Below, in pieces: positions 24,360 to 32,110 of a stretch of DNA of 35,986 nucleotides. Within the stretch, counting starts at the first letter, position 1. The number at the start of each line of letters is the position of its first letter. The translations under genes were made by a program, and so were the position numbers. Source of the stretch: Actinomycetes bacterium (GTDB lineage Bacteria > Actinomycetota > Thermoleophilia > Solirubrobacterales > Solirubrobacteraceae); assembly GCA_021820105.1 (NCBI GenBank), contig JAKAED010000022.1, positions 1 to 35,986 of the forward strand, read 5' to 3'. The notes below the pieces were generated by a model. The model did not search any database and was not told the origin of the DNA. It saw nothing but the letters and a program-made list of their open reading frames with translations.

Positions 24360-26261
24360 ATGGTGAGGCGAGGCTGCATGGACAACCTGGAGGCCGGGGT
24401 CGTCACCGGCCAGCCGCTGTGGCTCTGCACAGAAGCAGAGCCCGTCTACGCCGTGCTTCACACCGGCGGCAGCCGCACAGCGGGGATCGCTGCGCTCCTC
24501 CTGCCCGCGTTCGGCTGGGACAACGACTGCTCCTACCGGGTTCGCCGTGACTGGGCGGTTGCTCTGGCAGACGCCGGCATCCCAGCGCTGAGGATCGACC
24601 TGCCCGGCACCGAGGACAGCGTCGGCACGCCACTGGCGGCGGGTCGCATCCAGGCCTGGCTGCAGGCGACGGCCTCAGCAGCGTCGTGGCTGAGGAACGT
24701 GACGGGTTGTGACCGGCTGGTCGCGATCGGCATCGGCCTGGGTGGGCTGTTGGCCCATCAAGCGACCGCGGACGGCGCCGACATAGATGACCTGGTGCTC
24801 TGGGGGGTACGCGCCAGTGGGCGCGCGTACGTGCGTGAGCTGCGGGCGTACGCAGCGCTCGTTGCCGGAAACATCGGTGACACCCGCGATCTGGACCGTG
24901 CGGACGGTGCGATCGGGATCGGTGGCCACCCAATGAGCGCGGAGACGGCTGAGCAGCTCAGTGCGATCAATCTGAGCAAGTCCCCGCTACCCGGCGCGGA
25001 ACAACGGCGCGTGCTGCTGATCGGGCGGGATCGGCTGGGAGTTGATCAACGGCTATCTGACCAACTCGCAGCCTCTGGCGTTGAGCTCACGACGATTGAG
25101 ACGTTTGACTACTACTGCGCAATGGCGCCGCCGGAGGTGGGGCTGACCGCCGACAAGACGATTTCCGCCTCCGTTGACTGGCTGCTCGGCGCCGGGGTCA
25201 AGGCTCAGGGTGATGCCTCCCCGGCGCCCCGTCAGGCGGCGGTTCCCGCCGTCCCGGTTTCGGCAGTCGCTTCCGCCGCGGATGCTGTGTCCTTCTCATA
25301 CAACGGCGTGACCATCAGCGAGCGCCTGTCCGAGCTGCAATCCTCAGGCGGGCGGCTGGTCGGGATCATCGCCGAGCCGGTTGAGCAGCCGCCGCTCCGC
25401 TGCTGCCTGGTGGTGATCAACAGTGGCGGGCTCAGGCGCACGGGGCCCAATCGCCTGTTTGTGGAGATCGCCCGTCGGGCCGCGACGCTCGGGATCCCAT
25501 CGGCACGATTTGACCTACCGGGACTGGGAGACTCAGACGGAGAGGCGGTCAAGAGCTTTGAGCGCAGCTCGCAAAATGACGGCGATCTGCTGGGGGTGCT
25601 GGCTGAGGTCTACGACCATCTCCAACGGCTCGGCGTTAGCGATCGCTTCGTCGCCACCGGGCTCTCTCTGGGGGGCTACCTGCCGATCCTTGCGGTGCTG
25701 AACGAACCACGCGCTCTGGGGGCGCTGAGCATCAATGCCACCACCTTCAAGTGGTCTGACGCCCAGCGTCGTCGCGTTCTGCGTGAGATCAAGCTGGCCG
25801 GGGTCGCCGGTGAACAACAGCTTGTGGCCACCGCCCGCAGCGCTCGGCTCCCGGAGCCGATGCGTGATGTCTGGAGGCGCCTGGAGCACGCTGGGCTCGC
25901 TCTGAACGCGTTTGCCCGACGCAATCTTGCGCAGGTTGGCCCGCTGTGGCGTCTTGAACATCGAGCTGAACTCCGTGACGTCGGCAGGATCGTTGACCTG
26001 CTGGGCAGCGGCGGCCGGAACGTGTCCCTGCTCCTGTCCGAGGCTGAGCCGCTGCTGCGAATCCTCGATCAACCAAGATTGCGCAAGCAGCTTTCCGGAT
26101 ATCCGAACATCGAGGTCACGCGCATTCCCACGCCTGACCATCTGCTTCGCCCGCTTTGGATCCAGGAGCTGGTGCTTGAACGCGCTTCGACCGTGTTGCG
26201 TGAGCTTGCCCTGGCGGCTGAGCCCAGACCAGCAACAGAGCGCCTCAAGGTTTCGGCATAG
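24360..26261 (+). CDS. Double alpha/beta-hydrolase, N-domain inactive-looking, C-domain Ser nucleophile (cassette B)
   Basis: A 633-residue paralogue of the cassette A double hydrolase. The N-domain elbow reads GIGLGG with Gly126 at the nucleophile place, exactly the column where cassette A also has Gly. The C-domain elbow reads GLSLGG, with Ser436 where cassette A has Cys429, and the TPDHLLRPLW stretch gives a likely catalytic His. An Ala/Pro linker (about 282-305) joins the domains. The ATG at 24360 follows GGGAG; a second ATG at 24378 is possible. The conserved loss in the first domain argues for a structural or carrier-docking role there. The ligase gene starts 20 bases downstream. I infer release or transfer of an aminoacyl or peptidyl group, with chemistry differing between cassettes. 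Confidence 0.83.
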   Translation: MVRRGCMDNLEAGVVTGQPLWLCTEAEPVYAVLHTGGSRTAGIAALLLPAFGWDNDCSYRVRRDWAVALADAGIPALRIDLPGTEDSVGTPLAAGRIQAWLQATASAASWLRNVTGCDRLVAIGIGLGGLLAHQATADGADIDDLVLWGVRASGRAYVRELRAYAALVAGNIGDTRDLDRADGAIGIGGHPMSAETAEQLSAINLSKSPLPGAEQRRVLLIGRDRLGVDQRLSDQLAASGVELTTIETFDYYCAMAPPEVGLTADKTISASVDWLLGAGVKAQGDASPAPRQAAVPAVPVSAVASAADAVSFSYNGVTISERLSELQSSGGRLVGIIAEPVEQPPLRCCLVVINSGGLRRTGPNRLFVEIARRAATLGIPSARFDLPGLGDSDGEAVKSFERSSQNDGDLLGVLAEVYDHLQRLGVSDRFVATGLSLGGYLPILAVLNEPRALGALSINATTFKWSDAQRRRVLREIKLAGVAGEQQLVATARSARLPEPMRDVWRRLEHAGLALNAFARRNLAQVGPLWRLEHRAELRDVGRIVDLLGSGGRNVSLLLSEAEPLLRILDQPRLRKQLSGYPNIEVTRIPTPDHLLRPLWIQELVLERASTVLRELALAAEPRPATERLKVSA

Positions 26262-26281
26262 AACAGGAGAGATGTGATCCG

Positions 26282-27217
26282 ATGACAGTTCAAGCAAGCT
26301 CCTCCAGCAGCGACCAGACCGAGCTTCTGGCCGAGCTGTTTGCCGCCGGCATGCTGATTGAGACCGGTGTCCCAGGCGTCTACGGTCACAGTGACACCTT
26401 TGAGCTGATCCGTGAGCGGGTCGCTGCAGCGGTCGGCGCACTTGCGAGCGCGCGGGGCGCGGCCAGGCTGACGTTCCCGCCGGTGATCCCGCGCCGGACG
26501 CTTGAGAGCACCGGCTACGTCGGCAACTTCCCGCACCTGGTCGGCAGCATCTTCGGTTTTCACGGAGCGGAGGGGGATGCGGTCACTCAGCGAGAGCGCG
26601 CCGCGACCCACGAGGACTGGAGCGAGTTTCAGGGACAGACCGACATGATGCTGCTGCCGGCCGCCTGCTATCCGGTCTACCCGGCGGTGGCCAAACGTGG
26701 GCCGCTGAAGTCCGGAGGGACCTTCATAGACATGGGAGGCACGTGGGTCTTCCGGCACGAGCCATCCCTGGACCCTGCCCGGCGGCAGATCTTCAGGCAG
26801 CATGAACTCGTCAGAATCGCTGAGCCGGAGGGCGTGATCGCCTGGCGCCGTGAGTGGTCCGAACTAGCGCTGCAGCTGTTCCGTGAGCTGGGTCTGCGTG
26901 GCGAACTGGAGAACGCCAGCGACCCGTTCTTCGGGCGCCATGGGCGCCTGCTTGCGGCCAACCAAAGTGCGGATGAACTCAAGTGGGAACTGGTGGTGCA
27001 GATAGCCGGTCCCAAGCCAACGGCCTGCGCGTCCTTCAACTACCACGTGGACCGCTTCGCGGAGACCTGGGGACTGGAGTTGTCCGACGGCACCAGGGCA
27101 CACACCGCGTGTGTTGGTTTTGGGCAGGAGCGGATCACGCTGGCGCTGCTGGCGACCCATGGTTTGGATCCACAGCGGTGGCCGGCGGCGGTACGCACCC
27201 GGCTCGGTCTCTCCTAG
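26282..27217 (+). CDS. Amino acid:[carrier protein] ligase, seryl-tRNA-synthetase-like (cassette B)
   Basis: A 311-residue enzyme collinear with the cassette A ligase. It keeps motif 2 (FRHEPSLDPARRQIFRQHE, 157-175), motif 3 (GFGQERITLAL, 279-289) and the zinc ligands Cys129, Glu175 and Cys277 at identical positions. It also lacks a tRNA-binding domain, so it should load an amino acid on a carrier protein rather than on tRNA. Known members use glycine or alanine; substrate here is not determined. Differences from the A copy are mostly in the first 60 residues and around 137-145, outside the visible active site. It lies between the double hydrolase and the lipoprotein esterase on the plus strand; spacing is 20 and 15 bases, so the three look like one operon. 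Confidence 0.88.
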   Translation: MTVQASSSSSDQTELLAELFAAGMLIETGVPGVYGHSDTFELIRERVAAAVGALASARGAARLTFPPVIPRRTLESTGYVGNFPHLVGSIFGFHGAEGDAVTQRERAATHEDWSEFQGQTDMMLLPAACYPVYPAVAKRGPLKSGGTFIDMGGTWVFRHEPSLDPARRQIFRQHELVRIAEPEGVIAWRREWSELALQLFRELGLRGELENASDPFFGRHGRLLAANQSADELKWELVVQIAGPKPTACASFNYHVDRFAETWGLELSDGTRAHTACVGFGQERITLALLATHGLDPQRWPAAVRTRLGLS

Positions 27218-27232
27218 CAGAGAGAGTCGGCG

Positions 27233-28174
27233 ATGCGGCGGCTGGTCAGCGCGGCTGCCACGGTTCTGGCCGTATATGGCCTGGTTGCCTGTGGTGGCAG
27301 TGCCGCTCAGCGACATTCCACCACGGCAGCACATGCGCGTACGTCATCACGTGCCCATCGTGGCGGCCGTGTTCAGACGGTTCGGATCAGGTCAGGGCAT
27401 CGTCGTCGCAGTTACCTGCTGTACGTGCCTCCCAACGACGCAGCAAGGCATCCACTGCCCCTGGTGCTGGTCTTCCATGGCGCTGACAGCAACGCGCGCA
27501 ACGCGGTCGTGCAGACCGGTCTGCTGACCAGCGATGAGCGGACGCACTTTGCGATTCTCGCGTTCCTGCAGGGTGTCGATAACACCTGGAATGACGATGC
27601 GGGTGAGCCTCCGGCCGAGCGTGCCCATGTGAATGACATCGGCTTCGCCAGGGCGGTGCTGCAGCACGTCGAGGCCCACCATGCGGTGAACATGCGCCGG
27701 GTCGTGGCCACCGGCCTGTCCAACGGCGCGATCCTGGTCGAGCTACTCGGTTGCCGGATGGCGCGATTGCTCACCTTGATCGTCCCAGTTGAGGGGCAGA
27801 TGGGAGCGAGGTTCGCCGGCAACTGCCACCCAGGTTCGCCGGTTTCGGTCTATGAGGTGCATGCCACCGGGGATCAGGCAATCCCTTACAACGGCGGGAC
27901 CTTCATTGGCGTGGGAGGGCCGGTGCATGTGCTCTCGGCGCCGGCAACGGTGAGTGAGTGGGCCAGGCTGGACGGCTGTGCTCAAAGCGCCCACAACAAG
28001 CAGCAGGGCGGCAGCATCATCACCGTGTTTGGATCGTGCCAGGGCAATGTGTCGGTCACGCTCAACACGATCCAGGGTGGAAGCCACCGGTGGCCACCTG
28101 GCTTTTCCGGCCTGCTCGCAAGTGTCATCGCCAGGCAGAGCAGCACGCGGTCGGCCGCGACTCCCGCGAGGTGA
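27233..28174 (+). CDS. Lipoprotein esterase, PHB-depolymerase/feruloyl-esterase-like
   Basis: A 313-residue exported lipoprotein: the signal ends in a lipobox GLVAC with Cys20 as lipid anchor, followed by a Ser/Thr/Arg linker. The alpha/beta-hydrolase core has LVLVFHGADSNA (77-88, oxyanion region), the nucleophile Ser163 in GLSNG, Asp214 in ATGDQAIPYNGG and His285 in GGSHRWP. Such LpqC-type esterases remove acyl or feruloyl esters from polymers outside the cell. In this operon it could remove ester-linked substituents, perhaps aminoacyl esters, from the exported glycan. The start follows a purine-rich AGAGAGAG 9 bases upstream. Four extra cysteines (174, 198, 249, 269) may form disulfides. 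Confidence 0.85.
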   Translation: MRRLVSAAATVLAVYGLVACGGSAAQRHSTTAAHARTSSRAHRGGRVQTVRIRSGHRRRSYLLYVPPNDAARHPLPLVLVFHGADSNARNAVVQTGLLTSDERTHFAILAFLQGVDNTWNDDAGEPPAERAHVNDIGFARAVLQHVEAHHAVNMRRVVATGLSNGAILVELLGCRMARLLTLIVPVEGQMGARFAGNCHPGSPVSVYEVHATGDQAIPYNGGTFIGVGGPVHVLSAPATVSEWARLDGCAQSAHNKQQGGSIITVFGSCQGNVSVTLNTIQGGSHRWPPGFSGLLASVIARQSSTRSAATPAR

Positions 28175-28212
28175 TCAGCGGCACGCGATCCACGCATCCG
28201 CGGCGTATTGAT

Positions 28213-28243
28213 CGGGTAGCTAAGCCCGCACCTACCCGGCTTA
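28213..28243 (+). promoter_or_regulatory. Two mutually exclusive hairpins in the ectB leader
   Basis: CGGGTAG (28213-28219) can pair with CTACCCG (28232-28238). TAAGCC (28221-28226), which lies in the loop of that hairpin, can pair with GGCTTA (28238-28243) just after it. With no bases between the two 3' strands, both can hardly form together, so the RNA could switch between them. It ends 46 bases before the ectB start. Confidence 0.35.
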
Positions 28244-28289
28244 CGCGACCTCGGTGGCAGCCGTCACCTGAACCCAAAGGACCCCCGAA

Positions 28290-29561
28290 ATGAACCTCGA
28301 CACCTTCGAGCAGTGGGAATCAGAAGTTCGAAGCTACATCCGGTCCTTTCCAACGGTTTTTGATACTGCTCGGGGGGCGACGCTAGTGGACGAGGATGGC
28401 AAGCAGTTCATCGACTTCTTCGCGGGTGCGGGCACGCTCAATTACGGGCACAACAACCCGATCATCAAGCGGGCGCTGCTCGACTACATCGAGCGCGACG
28501 GGATAGTCCACGGACTCGACATGGCGACGTCTGCCAAGCGCGAGTTCATTGAGACGTTCAGGGATCTGATCCTGACGCCGCGTGGACTGAACCACAGGTT
28601 GCAGTTCACCGGTCCAACGGGGGCCAACGCGACGGAGGCGGCACTCAAGGTGGCAAGGCTCGCCACGGGGCGTGCCAATGTCATCGCATTCACTCACGGC
28701 TACCACGGATTGAGCCTAGGGTCCCTGGCCACGACCGCCGCCCGCAGCTACCGCTCAGCTGCCGGGGTGGCGCTGGGCAATGTGACCTTCGCACCGTACG
28801 AGGGTTACTTCGGGCCAAGCGTGGACACGATCGAGTTGCTCGCCACGCAGCTTGCCGATCCCTCGAGCGGCATGGATCTGCCGGCGGCGATCATCGTGGA
28901 GGCGATTCAGGGGGAGGGGGGTATCAACGTTGCCAGCGCTGAATGGCTGCAGCGACTTGCTGCCCTTGCGGCTGAGCACGAAATTCCACTGATCCTGGAT
29001 GACATACAGGCCGGCTGCGGTCGCACAGGTGCCTACTTCAGCTTTGAGGACGCCGGGATCATTCCTGACATCGTGGTCCTATCCAAGTCGCTTTCTGGCT
29101 TCGGCCTGCCGTTTTCACTCGTGCTGCTGCGTCCGGAACTGGACGTCTGGGAGCCCGGCGGTCATACCGGCACATTCCGCGGCAACAATCTCGCCTTCAT
29201 CAGTGCGACAGCGGCGCTGAACACCTACTGGCGCGACAGCGGCCTCAGCACGGAGGTGCGGCGCAAGGGCGACCTGCTGCGGCAACGACTGCAGGCCGTG
29301 ATCGCCGCCCATCCAAACAGCCAGCTGGAGCTTCGTGGCCGCGGCCTGATGCAGGGGCTGGTTGCGCCCGACGATCCTGGCTTTGCGGGCAGGGTCTCCC
29401 GGGAGGCGTTTTCCGGTGGTCTCCTGATTGAAACGTCGGGCGCCAACGGTGAGGTGCTGAAGTTCCTCCCGCCGCTGGTGATCGACGATGAGACCCTGCT
29501 GACTGGCGTGGAGATCGTCGCCGCCGCGATTCAGGGCTCGCTGGTGCCAGTCAGGGCGTAA
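28290..29561 (+). CDS. ectB: Diaminobutyrate--2-oxoglutarate aminotransferase (EctB type)
   Basis: A 423-residue class III PLP aminotransferase that matches EctB over its whole length: SEVRSYIRSFP (11-21), FFAGAGTLNYGHNNP (43-57), GIVHGLDMAT (71-80), QFTGPTGANATEAA (105-118) and the PLP lysine in LSKSLSGFG (Lys266). EctB converts aspartate semialdehyde and glutamate to L-2,4-diaminobutyrate, with no dedicated cofactor other than PLP. In ectoine operons it sits between ectA and ectC; neither is in this window, so diaminobutyrate itself is probably the wanted product. It is preceded by the esterase gene (115-base gap with a structured leader) and AAAGGA; its 3' end overlaps the convergent ATP-grasp gene by 31 bases. 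Confidence 0.88.
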   Translation: MNLDTFEQWESEVRSYIRSFPTVFDTARGATLVDEDGKQFIDFFAGAGTLNYGHNNPIIKRALLDYIERDGIVHGLDMATSAKREFIETFRDLILTPRGLNHRLQFTGPTGANATEAALKVARLATGRANVIAFTHGYHGLSLGSLATTAARSYRSAAGVALGNVTFAPYEGYFGPSVDTIELLATQLADPSSGMDLPAAIIVEAIQGEGGINVASAEWLQRLAALAAEHEIPLILDDIQAGCGRTGAYFSFEDAGIIPDIVVLSKSLSGFGLPFSLVLLRPELDVWEPGGHTGTFRGNNLAFISATAALNTYWRDSGLSTEVRRKGDLLRQRLQAVIAAHPNSQLELRGRGLMQGLVAPDDPGFAGRVSREAFSGGLLIETSGANGEVLKFLPPLVIDDETLLTGVEIVAAAIQGSLVPVRA

Positions 29562-30844
29562 CCGGCCGCATCCGTGACCTCGATCTGCACGAGCTCCGCG
29601 GCGGCTCTGATCAGGCCGCGCAGCTCATCGTGGTCGCGCGCATGCCCGGCAAAGTGGAACACGTGAGCCTCTGAGCCCTCACGCCAGTCGATGCGCTGTC
29701 CTGGGCCGCGCACGAGCACCACCTCCTCCACGCCCTCATGTTCACGGAGTGCGGATAGTCCGTCCACCCTGAGCACGAACTCACCCTCTGCCTCCGGAAA
29801 CGTGTAGAGCAGGTAGGCCACACCGGAACACGGAATCAGTCCGTGAACATTCAGTGAGTCGCCGATCGCCAGGCGCAGCGCCGCCCGCAGGATGCTGAAT
29901 CCCGAGGCCCGCTCGAGCATCTCCGACATCCCGCCGCCGGGCCTGCCATTGACCTCAATCACCACGGGCCCAGAGTCGGTGAGCTTGATCTCTGTGTGCA
30001 GGCAACCGACCGTCACGCCCAGTGCCCGCGCTGCCTGTGCGGCGACCTCGCAGACCTCAATCGTGAGCTGTTCGGAGAGGGGACAGGGCGTGAAATAGCC
30101 CGTTTCGCGAAACGGCCACCGGAAGGGGGTGCGGCCGCTGATGGAGAGGTTTTGAACCTCACCGCCGTTGACCGCGCTCTCAACGGAGACGAAGTTCGCA
30201 AAGCCGTGTCCGCCAAGCGCGTCGCGGGCATCGGGAACGAGCTCCTCAAGGACGTAATCCTCGCTGTCGGCCTGAGGATCGCCGACCATCTCCACAAGCG
30301 TGCTCAGCACCGCGGCCGGAGAGCTGACGGGAACGGTGTTGCGGCTGGCCTGTCCGAAGCGCGGCTTCAGCACCGCCGGGTAGCGAAAGTTCCCGGTGAG
30401 CTTCGCCACAGCGCCGAGATCGGCGCCGCCGGGAATGACCGTGAAGGCCGGTACCCGCAGGCCCGCCGCGCTGAGGGCCTGGCGCTGGGCGTGCTTATCG
30501 GTGAGCTTCAGGGCTGCGTCCGGGCTGTGAAACGGGAGTTCCAGAAGCGCTGCCAGATCGGCGGTCCAGGCCAGGTCAGAGTCATGCATTGAGAGAATCC
30601 CTGCTGGGCGATGCTCGCCCAGCAGCGTCGCCGTCTCCTCGAGCGTGCGGCCGCCGGAGTCCACGACGGGGCCGAACTTCCGCAGGAGACGTGCAGTCCG
30701 CGCTGTTTCCGGATCGCGGCAGTCAACGACCCAGACGAGCTGGCAGACGCCCCTGGCCGCGTCCGTTATCGAGAGCGGCGCAAATGACAGCGGGTGATAT
30801 ACGTACGCGAGCCTGGGGAGCGGGTTGAGGTCCTGGCCCGCCAC
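29531..30844 (-). CDS. ATP-grasp amino acid ligase (LAL-like), cassette B
   Basis: A 437-residue ATP-grasp ligase, third of its kind in the window. The ATP-binding Lys160 is in PAVLKPRFGQASRN, and the metal strand HTEIKLTDSGPVVIEVNGRPGGG carries the Glu/Glu/Asn set used by the family. The C-terminal about 120 residues are a LAL-type domain. It is more divergent from the two cassette A ligases than they are from each other. The start is a GTG at 30844, only 5 bases after the stop of the flavoprotein gene, so the two are coupled. The 3' end runs 31 bases into the ectB 3' end on the other strand. The placement beside EctB makes diaminobutyrate a reasonable guess for one substrate. Confidence 0.85.
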   Translation of the reverse strand: MAGQDLNPLPRLAYVYHPLSFAPLSITDAARGVCQLVWVVDCRDPETARTARLLRKFGPVVDSGGRTLEETATLLGEHRPAGILSMHDSDLAWTADLAALLELPFHSPDAALKLTDKHAQRQALSAAGLRVPAFTVIPGGADLGAVAKLTGNFRYPAVLKPRFGQASRNTVPVSSPAAVLSTLVEMVGDPQADSEDYVLEELVPDARDALGGHGFANFVSVESAVNGGEVQNLSISGRTPFRWPFRETGYFTPCPLSEQLTIEVCEVAAQAARALGVTVGCLHTEIKLTDSGPVVIEVNGRPGGGMSEMLERASGFSILRAALRLAIGDSLNVHGLIPCSGVAYLLYTFPEAEGEFVLRVDGLSALREHEGVEEVVLVRGPGQRIDWREGSEAHVFHFAGHARDHDELRGLIRAAAELVQIEVTDAAGYALTGTSEP

Positions 30845-30849
30845 CCGAC

Positions 30850-32034
30850 TCAGATCCCCTTGCGAACCGGGAGCATCTGAGCGTTCTCCAGTAGGTACCG
30901 GTCGTTGCTGACCATGATCAGTCCGCCGCAGGCGTCGCGAAGGATCCGCTCAAGTGGGTGATCTGGACCACGACGGTATCCATTGATGCCACAGATCTGC
31001 AGGGCAGCCGTGGCCACGCGTACCGCCGTGGTCGAGGTCACGATCTTGACGTTGCGCAGCGCCATGATCAGATCAATGTCCTCCAGGTTGTCGGCCGCGA
31101 TCGCCTCCTCGATGCGGTTGCAGGCATCGGCGAGCATGCCGCGCACGACCTGCACCTCGGTCATGATCTCGGCAAGCCTCATGGCCGGCTGCTGCGTCGT
31201 GCCGATGCTGCGCCGCGCGGCGGCTCGCACCGCTTGGTGGGCCTGTTCCATCGCTGCTTCGGCAAGGCCCGTCCAGACCGCCGTCAGCAGGACGTGCCGC
31301 AACTGGCCGCCGCCACCGTTGGCCATCTCTGAGAACGGCACAGGGAAAAGGTTCTCCGCGGTCACGTGACCGCACAGATGCAGTCCTGAGCTGCATGTGC
31401 CGCGCAGACCGAGTGTGTCCCAGCCAGTGGTGTCCTCCAGCGTGAAGTCTGCGGCTCGAAACAGCGCAACAGCCTGGTCTGTGTCGGCTCCGTCCGGTGC
31501 CCGGCGGGCAGTTGACAGGACCAGGTCGGCGTGGCGGGCAAAGGACGCCGCCAGGGCCTGCTTGTCAAAGCGCCAACCATCGCCCTCCGGCTCCAGCGCT
31601 GTCCGGCTGCGCATGACATCTCCGCCCAGTCCCACCTCACTGTTTGCGTTGGCGATCAGCAGTTGCTTCTCAACCAGCTCCTCCACCACGCGCCGCAGTG
31701 ACGGCGTTGTCCCGAATTTGAGCAGCATGAAGAGCTGCTCAACGTGCATGGCCAGGACGCAGCCGGTTGCTGCGCAGTGGCGGCTCAGCAACCGAATCGT
31801 GTCGCTGAGATCGCTGATGGACGCGCCCATGCCGCCCTGCTCAACGGGGACCAGGGCTGAGAGGACGCCCTCGCTGCGCAGCGCGTCAACTGCCTCGGCA
31901 GGAAATCTGGCGTCCCGATCGACGTCGTGAGCGAAGCGGCCGGCGACGGTCTCGCCGACGCGTTGGGCGATCTCGCTCAGTCGCTCACCGGTCGACAGGG
32001 TGGCGTATTGCGAAGAACCGGAAAGGTAGGTCAT
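30850..32034 (-). CDS. Acyl-CoA dehydrogenase-like flavoprotein
   Basis: A 394-residue protein with the three-part acyl-CoA dehydrogenase fold: helical N-domain (about 1-110), beta middle domain with ANANSEVGLGG (about 128-138) and WDTLGLRGTCS (about 208-218), and helical C-domain ending in the typical ICGINGYRRGPDHPLERILRDACGG. I chose the ATG at 32034 because AAGGGAG lies 4-5 bases upstream; a GTG at 32064 is also open. The family uses FAD to introduce a double bond next to a thioester, and members in natural-product clusters act on carrier-protein-bound aminoacyl groups. Next to carrier proteins and no other fatty-acid gene, that role is plausible here. The gene is between the two-domain GT gene (76 bases) and the ATP-grasp gene (5 bases), on the same strand. 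Confidence 0.86.
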   Translation of the reverse strand: MTYLSGSSQYATLSTGERLSEIAQRVGETVAGRFAHDVDRDARFPAEAVDALRSEGVLSALVPVEQGGMGASISDLSDTIRLLSRHCAATGCVLAMHVEQLFMLLKFGTTPSLRRVVEELVEKQLLIANANSEVGLGGDVMRSRTALEPEGDGWRFDKQALAASFARHADLVLSTARRAPDGADTDQAVALFRAADFTLEDTTGWDTLGLRGTCSSGLHLCGHVTAENLFPVPFSEMANGGGGQLRHVLLTAVWTGLAEAAMEQAHQAVRAAARRSIGTTQQPAMRLAEIMTEVQVVRGMLADACNRIEEAIAADNLEDIDLIMALRNVKIVTSTTAVRVATAALQICGINGYRRGPDHPLERILRDACGGLIMVSNDRYLLENAQMLPVRKGI

Positions 32035-32110
32035 ATTGCTCCCTTGGAAGGACTCCCGACTCACACCTACCCGAGCCGGAGCGATTTAGTGCGTATCGGT
32101 GCGCCTTTCC

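Noticed and set aside
13617..26261. An exosortase or PEP-CTERM system
   Set aside because: The hydrolases are reminiscent of it, but no exosortase-like membrane protein and no PEP-CTERM tail were found.
25533..26441. Minus-strand 302-residue open frame across hydrolase and ligase genes
   Set aside because: No recognisable domain; it lies opposite two well-supported conserved genes, and long antisense frames are common at this GC content.
28290..29561. Ectoine biosynthesis operon
   Set aside because: Only ectB is present; neighbours are an esterase and an ATP-grasp ligase, not ectA or ectC.
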